From Thiomicrorhabdus cannonii (GTDB taxonomy: Bacteria; Pseudomonadota; Gammaproteobacteria; Thiomicrospirales; Thiomicrospiraceae): a stretch of DNA of 64,000 nt. The DNA lies in the NCBI RefSeq assembly GCF_013391695.1, contig NZ_JACBGH010000001.1, positions 372,001-436,000 of the forward strand. Direction: 5' to 3'. The translations under genes were made by a program, and so were the position numbers. The notes under the pieces are model-generated. The model saw only the letters and a list, made by a program, of their open reading frames with translations. It was not told the origin of the DNA and ran no database searches. This document shows positions 58,233 through 64,000 of this stretch, in pieces (position 1 is the stretch's first letter; each line of letters starts with the position of its first letter).

Positions 58233-58728
58233 TCGCTTTATCAATGTCGCATTCCATCAAGCGCGCTGGCTCGTCATTTTCAGCTACTTTGTCGGCATTA
58301 CGCTGGACACCATGCTGGTATTGAACAGCGCCAACCTGTATCTGCCGCCTTTCACCCTGCTGCTGTTGCTTTACTGGTCAGCGCAATTTCTCAAACAGAC
58401 ACACTTTATCAGTGCCTTTCTACTCGGGTTGCTGCTGGATGCGCTGTACCAAACGACGCTCGGAGCGCACGCCCTGCAATTTATTGTTGTGACCTTCATC
58501 ATGTTGCGCTATCGCCTGCTTTTCCGCTCGCACTCCGTGTTGCAACAAGCCCTGGTGATTTTCTTCTATCTTTATGCCTACCAGCTTTTGAGCTTTGTCG
58601 TTCTGGCGCCGGTGTTGCCAAGCGATGCACAAGTCGCCTACTGGCTCATGCCCTTTTCCTGTCTGCTGATCTGGCCTGTGCTGGCATTAAGCCTGCGCTG
58701 GCTGACGCAACGACTCATCAGAGCCTAA
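58225..58728 (+). CDS. mreD: Rod shape-determining protein MreD
   Basis: 167-residue membrane protein with about five segments; start ATG 58225 with GAGG 6 nt upstream, inside the end of mreC. Contains FLLGLLLDALYQTTLGAHALQFIVV, the family's signature region. Part of the elongasome with MreC and RodA. Confidence 0.9.
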   Translation: MTDRFINVAFHQARWLVIFSYFVGITLDTMLVLNSANLYLPPFTLLLLLYWSAQFLKQTHFISAFLLGLLLDALYQTTLGAHALQFIVVTFIMLRYRLLFRSHSVLQQALVIFFYLYAYQLLSFVVLAPVLPSDAQVAYWLMPFSCLLIWPVLALSLRWLTQRLIRA

Positions 58729-58737
58729 TCGACGACC

Positions 58738-60561
58738 ATGAGCGAACGTCTCGACTTCAACAGCGATGCAGAAGCCTTTGCGGAAAAAAAGCTGTTCCGT
58801 AACCGTTTGCTCTTCGGCTTTATTTTTGTACTGACTTTGTTTGGCGTTTTAATCGGCCGCATGGTTTATCTGCAATGGTTCAACTTCGAACACTACCATT
58901 TGCTGGCGGAAGACAACCGCATCTCCATCGAAACGCTGCCCCCGACCCGCGGCAAAATATACGACCGCAACCATGTACTGCTGGCGGATAACCAACCGGT
59001 TTTCACCCTCAAGTTTACCCGCGAGAAAATCGACGACCTTGCCCAGACAGAAGCTTTTATCAGTGAACTGTTACCCAATCTGAGCGAAGCGCAACGCCAT
59101 AAATTTTTTGAAAAGCTGCGCCGTACCGGACGCTCCAGATCGATTCTGCTACCTTATAGCTTGAGCGAAGAAGAGGCCGCGCAGTTCGCCGTACAAAGCT
59201 ATCAACACCCCGGACTCTCGCTGACAGCCCGACTCAAACGGGTCTACCCGTTCGGGCCGACTGCGGTTCACGCTCTGGGCTATGTGGGGCGGATTAACAG
59301 CAAGGAGCTGAGCCAACTCGATGAACGCGATTACCGCGGCACGGAGGTCATCGGCAAACTCGGCATCGAAAAATACTACGAATCCAGACTGCACGGCGAG
59401 CCCGGCATCCAGCAGGTTGAAACCAATGCCAAAGGACGCGTGTTACGCAAACTGGAAAACATTCCGGCCATTCCGGGCGACGACATTCAGCTGACACTGG
59501 ACATCCAACTGCAGCAATATGCCGAATCGCTTTTCAGCGAGCATAAACGCGGCTCCATTATCGCCCTCGACCCTAAAACCGGTGAGGTGCTGGCGTATGT
59601 CAGCATGCCGGTATTTGATCCCAATCTGTTTGTGGACGGCATCGACCAGACCACCTACTCGGCGCTGTTGAACAACCCGCACAGACCCATGATTAACCGC
59701 GGCATTAACGGACAATACCCTCCCGGCTCAACCATCAAACCTTTTGTCGCGCTGGGCGCGATCGAAAACAACTATATTTCGCCTTTGAAAAAAATATTTG
59801 ATCCCGGTTATTTCGAATACAAAAACCACCGCTACCGTGACTGGAAACGCACCGGACATGGTCTGGTCGACATGAATGACGCCATTACGCAGTCGTGTGA
59901 CACCTATTTCTACGAACTCAGCCTGGATATGGGGATCGACGCCATACACGACGCGCTGGCGCCCTTCGGCTTCGGCAATGTCACACAGATTGACATCCCC
60001 GGAGAATCCAAAGGGATTCTGCCTTCCCAGGAGTGGAAAAAAACCACCAAAGGCGAACCCTGGTATCGCGGCGAAACCATCATCAGCTCAATCGGCCAGG
60101 GTTACAACCTAACCACTCCGGTGCAACTGGCGAAAGCGACGGCCATCCTCGCGAATGGCGGTAAAATCATTCAGCCGCACCTGCTAAAAGATGCCAAACT
60201 GCCTGCACCACAGCAAATTGAAATAAAAGACATTCAAAACTGGAACCGCGTGATTGCGGCGATGCACAACGTCATGCACAGCCCAAGAGGCACCGCCCGC
60301 AAGCACGGTCAGGGCTTGGGATTTGAGATGGCCGGCAAAACCGGTACCGCCCAGGTTTTCAGTTTGAATGAGGCGGATTACGATGCCGACAGTATCGACA
60401 AACGTCTGCACGACCACTCCTTATTTGTTGGTTTCGGCCCGATCGAAAATCCGCAAATTGCCGTGGCCGTGATTGTTGAAAATGGCGGTAGCGGTAGCGG
60501 CACGGCAGCGCCCATGGCGGTTGATGTCATCAAAAAATACCTGGAACTCAACACCCCCTAA
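58738..60561 (+). CDS. mrdA: Penicillin-binding protein 2
   Basis: 607 residues, class B transpeptidase for cell elongation. One membrane anchor (about 22-42), a dimerisation domain (LPPTRGKIYDRNHVLLADNQPVF), and a transpeptidase domain with SxxK in YPPGSTIKPF, SxD as SCDTYFYEL (as in other PBP2 enzymes) and KTG in AGKTGTAQV. All catalytic residues present. Between mreD and rodA, its transglycosylase partner. Confidence 0.96.
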   Translation: MSERLDFNSDAEAFAEKKLFRNRLLFGFIFVLTLFGVLIGRMVYLQWFNFEHYHLLAEDNRISIETLPPTRGKIYDRNHVLLADNQPVFTLKFTREKIDDLAQTEAFISELLPNLSEAQRHKFFEKLRRTGRSRSILLPYSLSEEEAAQFAVQSYQHPGLSLTARLKRVYPFGPTAVHALGYVGRINSKELSQLDERDYRGTEVIGKLGIEKYYESRLHGEPGIQQVETNAKGRVLRKLENIPAIPGDDIQLTLDIQLQQYAESLFSEHKRGSIIALDPKTGEVLAYVSMPVFDPNLFVDGIDQTTYSALLNNPHRPMINRGINGQYPPGSTIKPFVALGAIENNYISPLKKIFDPGYFEYKNHRYRDWKRTGHGLVDMNDAITQSCDTYFYELSLDMGIDAIHDALAPFGFGNVTQIDIPGESKGILPSQEWKKTTKGEPWYRGETIISSIGQGYNLTTPVQLAKATAILANGGKIIQPHLLKDAKLPAPQQIEIKDIQNWNRVIAAMHNVMHSPRGTARKHGQGLGFEMAGKTGTAQVFSLNEADYDADSIDKRLHDHSLFVGFGPIENPQIAVAVIVENGGSGSGTAAPMAVDVIKKYLELNTP

Positions 60562-60580
60562 AAGCAGTCAGTGACACGTT

Positions 60581-61708
60581 ATGAAAATCACCTTGAACCC
60601 CTCTCACAACGTCTATCGCCGCAATAAGACGATTTTGCAGATGCTGCATATCGATGGCTGGCTGCTTCTGGGCATTTTATTACTCTTGGCGGCAAGTACA
60701 CTTTTGGTGTACAGCGCCTCCGGCGGCGAAGTCGAAGTGGTGACACGCCATTTGATGCGTATAGGTTTTGCTTTCGCACTGATGCTGCTCTTTGCGCAGA
60801 TTCCGCCCAACATCCTCTATGTCTTCACCCCCTGGCTGTTCGGCGCAGGCATTGTGATGCTGATTGGCGTATTGCTGTTCGGAGACATCGGCAAAGGCGC
60901 GCAGCGCTGGCTGGAACTGGGGCCTATTCGCTTCCAGCCTTCTGAACTGATGAAACTGGTATTGCCGATGACGGTTGCCTGGCTGTTTGCGCACTCCAAT
61001 TTCCCACCCAGCTATAAACGCCTCGGCGCCGGTGCCGCTTTGATTGCGCTGACGGCCGGACTCATTGTGGTGCAGCCCGATTTGGGCACCTCCATCCTGA
61101 TTGCGATGAGCGGTCTTTTTGTACTGTTTTTCGCCGGCCTGCCGTGGAAGATCATCTTCGGATCAATCCTCTCCGTCGTGGCCAGCCTGCCGGTGGTATG
61201 GCATCTGATGCACGACTATCAGAAACAGCGCGTACTGACGTTTTTGGACCCCGAATCCGACCCTTTAGGCAGCGGCTACCATATCATCCAGTCCAAAATC
61301 GCCATCGGTTCGGGGGGAGTTGAAGGCAAAGGCTTTATGGGCAGCACCCAGGCCCATTTGGAATTTCTACCCGAAAGCACCACCGACTTTATCTTCTCGG
61401 TGCTTTCCGAGGAGTTCGGCTTGGTCGGCGTGATACTGTTGCTGGCAATGTATGTGTTTGTCATCGCCCGTGGACTCTATATCGCCTCACAGGCGCAGGA
61501 CAATTTCACCCGCCTGATCGCCTCGAGCATGATGATGACCCTGTTTGTGTATGCCTTCGTCAATATCGGCATGGTCAGCGGCTTGCTGCCAGTTGTCGGT
61601 CTGCCTCTTCCGCTCATCAGTTACGGCGGCAGCGCCCTGGTGACCCTGATGATCAGCTTCGGCATTCTGATGTCAATTCACACCCACAAAAAAATGTTGG
61701 CCAAATAA
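60581..61708 (+). CDS. rodA: Peptidoglycan glycosyltransferase RodA
   Basis: 375-residue SEDS-family polymerase with about ten membrane segments. Family blocks: LGPIRFQPSELMKL, VVQPDLGTSILIAMSG, GSGYHIIQSKIAIGSGG, THLEFLPESTTDFIFSVLSEEFG-like AHLEFLPESTTDFIFSVL, and GLLPVVGLPLPLISYGGSAL near the end. Works with PBP2. Follows mrdA by 19 nt. Confidence 0.96.
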   Translation: MKITLNPSHNVYRRNKTILQMLHIDGWLLLGILLLLAASTLLVYSASGGEVEVVTRHLMRIGFAFALMLLFAQIPPNILYVFTPWLFGAGIVMLIGVLLFGDIGKGAQRWLELGPIRFQPSELMKLVLPMTVAWLFAHSNFPPSYKRLGAGAALIALTAGLIVVQPDLGTSILIAMSGLFVLFFAGLPWKIIFGSILSVVASLPVVWHLMHDYQKQRVLTFLDPESDPLGSGYHIIQSKIAIGSGGVEGKGFMGSTQAHLEFLPESTTDFIFSVLSEEFGLVGVILLLAMYVFVIARGLYIASQAQDNFTRLIASSMMMTLFVYAFVNIGMVSGLLPVVGLPLPLISYGGSALVTLMISFGILMSIHTHKKMLAK

Positions 61709-61735
61709 CACTGCGCTTATCCGGTTTCTTTATTC

Positions 61736-61763
61736 GGTTTCTTTATCCGCCGGATAAGAAACC
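61736..61763. repeat. Near-perfect hairpin after rodA
   Basis: GGTTTCTTTATCCG faces CGGATAAGAAACC with one bulged base. A partial direct copy GGTTTCTTTATTC lies 13 nt before it. No T run; it may slow or end rodA transcription. Confidence 0.4.
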
Positions 61764-61912
61764 TTCAACAAACCCTTGAGATGGCACCAAACTCCGCTGT
61801 TCGGCCGTTCAGATTTGCGGCGAATTATGGTAAATTATCGCTCTTACAGAATTCATTGAATTCAACGCGCTAGAATCCGCTTTTTAACCCCACTGCCCCT
61901 AAACAAGGCCCG

Positions 61913-63112
61913 ATGACTATGCAACTATTCAAACTTCCATTCCTGATGCTTCTGCTTGTTCTGACTCCGTTCATGGCGCAGGCAAACCCACAGCCCCTTC
62001 CCGAACCTGCCGAGATTCCGCATGTTGTTCCCTCTCCACCGCAAATAGCCGGAACTTCTCACCTGCTGATCGATTTTGACAGCGGCAAAGTACTGGCGGC
62101 CAAAGACCCCGATGCGCGCATCGAACCGGCCAGTTTGACCAAGATCATGACAGGTTACGTGGTTATCAACGAGTTGACCAACGGCAACATGAGCCTGGAC
62201 GAAATGGTCACCATCAGCGAAAAAGCCTGGAAAATGCCCGGCTCGAAAATGTTCATTGAAGTCGGCAAACAGGTATCGGTACGCGATTTGATCAAAGGCA
62301 TGGTGATCCAATCGGGTAATGACGCCAGTGTCGCTTTGGCCGAATATGTCGCCGGCAGTGAAGGGGTGTTTGCACAGCTCATGAACAAATATGCCAAAGC
62401 GCTGGGCATGAACAATACCCACTTTGTAAACGCTACCGGCATGCCTGATCCCGACCATTACACCACCGCGAATGACCTGGCTATCTTGACCAAGGCGCTG
62501 ATCACCAAATTCCCGGAAGAGTACAAATGGTATTCAGAGAAAAAATTCACCTACAACGGCATCACCCAATACAACCGCAATAAACTGCTGTGGCAAGACC
62601 CGACGGTGGACGGTCTGAAAACCGGCCATACCGAAACCGCCGGTTACTGTCTGGTTTCCTCCGCCAAGCGCGACGACATGCGTCTGATCAGTGTGGTACT
62701 GGGCACCAACAGCATGGAACAGCGCATCCAGGAAACCCAGAAACTGTTGAACTACGGTTTCCGTTTCTTTGAAACCCATCCGCTCTACAAAGCCAACCAG
62801 CGTCTGAATGATGTCAAAGTGTGGGAAGGCAGCAAAGATCTGTTGGGCGTGGGGCTGCAAAACGACCTGTTTGTGACCATTCCGCGCGGCCAATATAAAA
62901 ACCTGGTGATTGAAAGCACTCTGGAGCCTGAAATCGTCGCGCCGATCACAACCAATCAGCCGCTGGGCACCCTGCATGTGTCGCTGAACGGCCAGACCGT
63001 TGCCGATCAGCCGCTGGTGGCGCTTTCGGACGTGGAAGAAGGTTCGTTCTTCAAGAAACTGATCGATCAGATCAAACGCATGTTCAGTTCACTGTTCAGC
63101 TTTTTAGATTAA
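61913..63112 (+). CDS. dacA: D-alanyl-D-alanine carboxypeptidase (PBP5/6 family)
   Basis: 399 residues. Sec signal (about 1-25, cleavage near AQANP), then a penicillin-binding domain with SxxK in ASLTKIMTGYVV, SGN in QSGNDASVALAEYV, and KTG in DGLKTGHTETAGYCL. A C-terminal beta domain ends in an amphipathic helix (FFKKLIDQIKRMFSSLFSFLD) that anchors the enzyme to the inner membrane. It trims pentapeptides in the periplasm. Own start region with AAGG before the ATG; 204 nt after rodA. Confidence 0.95.
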   Translation: MTMQLFKLPFLMLLLVLTPFMAQANPQPLPEPAEIPHVVPSPPQIAGTSHLLIDFDSGKVLAAKDPDARIEPASLTKIMTGYVVINELTNGNMSLDEMVTISEKAWKMPGSKMFIEVGKQVSVRDLIKGMVIQSGNDASVALAEYVAGSEGVFAQLMNKYAKALGMNNTHFVNATGMPDPDHYTTANDLAILTKALITKFPEEYKWYSEKKFTYNGITQYNRNKLLWQDPTVDGLKTGHTETAGYCLVSSAKRDDMRLISVVLGTNSMEQRIQETQKLLNYGFRFFETHPLYKANQRLNDVKVWEGSKDLLGVGLQNDLFVTIPRGQYKNLVIESTLEPEIVAPITTNQPLGTLHVSLNGQTVADQPLVALSDVEEGSFFKKLIDQIKRMFSSLFSFLD

Positions 63113-63140
63113 TTTTTCGTGTGTTAGGAACCGCATTTAT

Positions 63141-64000
63141 ATGAGCCAAAATCTTTCCGTCGTCAGCCAACAGATCGTCTATCTGAACGGCGAATATATT
63201 CCCATGTCAGAATCGCAGATCTCCACGCAGGATCGCGGTTTTCTGTTTGGCGACGGTGTTTACGAGGTCATCCCGGTTTATCAGCAAAAACTGTTTGCCT
63301 GGGAAGAACATCTGCAACGCCTCAAGAACAGTCTGGCGGCGGTGAGCATTCCCAACCCGCTGACGGATGACGCCTGGCTCGATTTGCTCAACACCCTGAT
63401 TGCCAAACACCCCTGGCAAGACCAGTTCGTTTACCTGCAAGTGACCCGCGGCATTCAGATGCAGCGTGACCACCTGCCTGCGGACTGTCTGACGCCGACC
63501 ATCTATGCCTATACCAACCCGTTGAAACCGGTTGATGCCAAAATCCTCACGCAGGGCATTCAGGTGGTCACCCTTGAAGATATCCGCTGGCTGCGTTGCG
63601 ACATCAAAGCCATCGCCCTGCTGCCGAATGTATTGATGAAACTGGCGGCCAAACACCAAGGGGCCGACGATGCGATTTTGGTGGGCCGCGACGGCACGAT
63701 TTCCGAAGGCAGCGCCAGCAACGTCGTCATCGTTAAAAACGGCGAACTGCTCACGCCGCCTAACAGCCATAAACTGTTGCCGGGGGTCACGCGCATCGTG
63801 ATCGAACGCGTTGCCGCCTCGCATCAGCTGTCTTTTGTAGAACGCGAACTGACCCTGCAGGATTTACAAAGCGCCGATGAAATCTGGCTGACCAGCTCCA
63901 CCAAAGAGGCGTTGCCGGTCACCCTGCTGGACGGAGTGAAAGTCGGTTCCGGTGTTCCCGGCCCGGTGTGGAACAGAATGCGTGACCACTATCAGCAATA
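63141..64000 (+). CDS. dat: D-amino-acid aminotransferase (3' end at window edge)
   Basis: PLP fold-type IV transaminase interconverting D-alanine and D-glutamate with their keto acids. Start ATG 63141 with AGGAA upstream. 286 codons are visible and the last two bases are TA, so the stop or the final few residues lie just outside. Motifs: YLNGEYIPMSE, DRGFLFGDGVYEVIPVY, the PLP lysine K156 in RCDIKAIALLPNVL, and SEGSASNVVIV. The length is already near the usual ~285. It follows dacA by 28 nt, as in other gammaproteobacteria (dacA-dat-ybeD-lipB). Confidence 0.93.
   Translation, partial: MSQNLSVVSQQIVYLNGEYIPMSESQISTQDRGFLFGDGVYEVIPVYQQKLFAWEEHLQRLKNSLAAVSIPNPLTDDAWLDLLNTLIAKHPWQDQFVYLQVTRGIQMQRDHLPADCLTPTIYAYTNPLKPVDAKILTQGIQVVTLEDIRWLRCDIKAIALLPNVLMKLAAKHQGADDAILVGRDGTISEGSASNVVIVKNGELLTPPNSHKLLPGVTRIVIERVAASHQLSFVERELTLQDLQSADEIWLTSSTKEALPVTLLDGVKVGSGVPGPVWNRMRDHYQQ

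Overview
The window is a stretch of chromosome from a gammaproteobacterium. Gene content and order are typical of that class: lysC-alaS-recX-recA-pncC next to mutS, guaB-guaA, gatCAB, and mreBCD-mrdA-rodA-dacA-dat. A small lipoprotein resembling SoxXA-binding proteins, a Tat-type SoxH-like metallo-hydrolase and a cytochrome b561 point weakly to a sulfur-oxidising lineage (Thiomicrospira / Hydrogenovibrio / Thiomicrorhabdus type). That placement is an inference from gene content; no rRNA or tRNA gene was seen to confirm it. Most of the window is housekeeping DNA, moderately GC-rich and densely coded.

Layout. 1-5.7 kb: lysC (cut by the edge), alaS, recX, recA and pncC, all leftward. 5.7-11.2 kb: a visibly AT-richer block holding a hybrid histidine kinase with its own Hpt domain and an HD-GYP response regulator, lodged between pncC and mutS. 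11.2-20.8 kb: mutS, a thioredoxin/TPR protein, cytochrome b561, DUF5718, DUF1415, a gamma-glutamylcyclotransferase-like protein, a P-type cation ATPase and an omega-amidase-type nitrilase. 21-29.3 kb: a complete heavy-metal RND efflux system (TolC-like, CzcB-like, CzcA-like, DUF3240) preceded by its two-component regulator. 29.4-37.3 kb: YbiT, a PAS-GGDEF-EAL protein, HtpG and an exported protein of unknown function. 37.5-40.9 kb: a chemotaxis operon (CheD, CheA, CheZ-like). 41-48.6 kb: tadA, guaBA, the small lipoprotein, a CbiM-like permease, an RDD protein, serB and the metallo-hydrolase. 48.8-52.5 kb: exbB-exbD-tonB, sufE, a transglutaminase-like protease and htpX. 52.7-64 kb: gatCAB, then the cell-shape and peptidoglycan cluster.

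The most interesting signal is a dispersed 18-bp word, AAACTCAACAGGCCGGGT. It occurs in both orientations about a dozen times with at least 16 of 18 bases conserved (four exact). Copies lie inside recX and mutS, between genes, and as inverted pairs forming terminator-like hairpins. The pattern is like the DNA uptake sequences of Neisseria and Pasteurellaceae, and I know of no such word described for this lineage. It is missing from the AT-rich kinase block, which fits a later arrival of that block.

Second, two matching direct-repeat operators, each exactly 6 bp from a -10-like hexamer, precede the regulator operon (29.25 kb) and the efflux operon (27.14 kb); they define a likely two-promoter regulon. 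Other points of note: a CheZ-like protein with a D-x3-Q motif sharing its last residues (ELF) with CheD, a possible AUC start for mreC, an 18-unit 12-bp repeat in tonB, a strong heat-shock promoter for htpG, and a widespread-looking CACAGAG palindrome at 20.9 kb.
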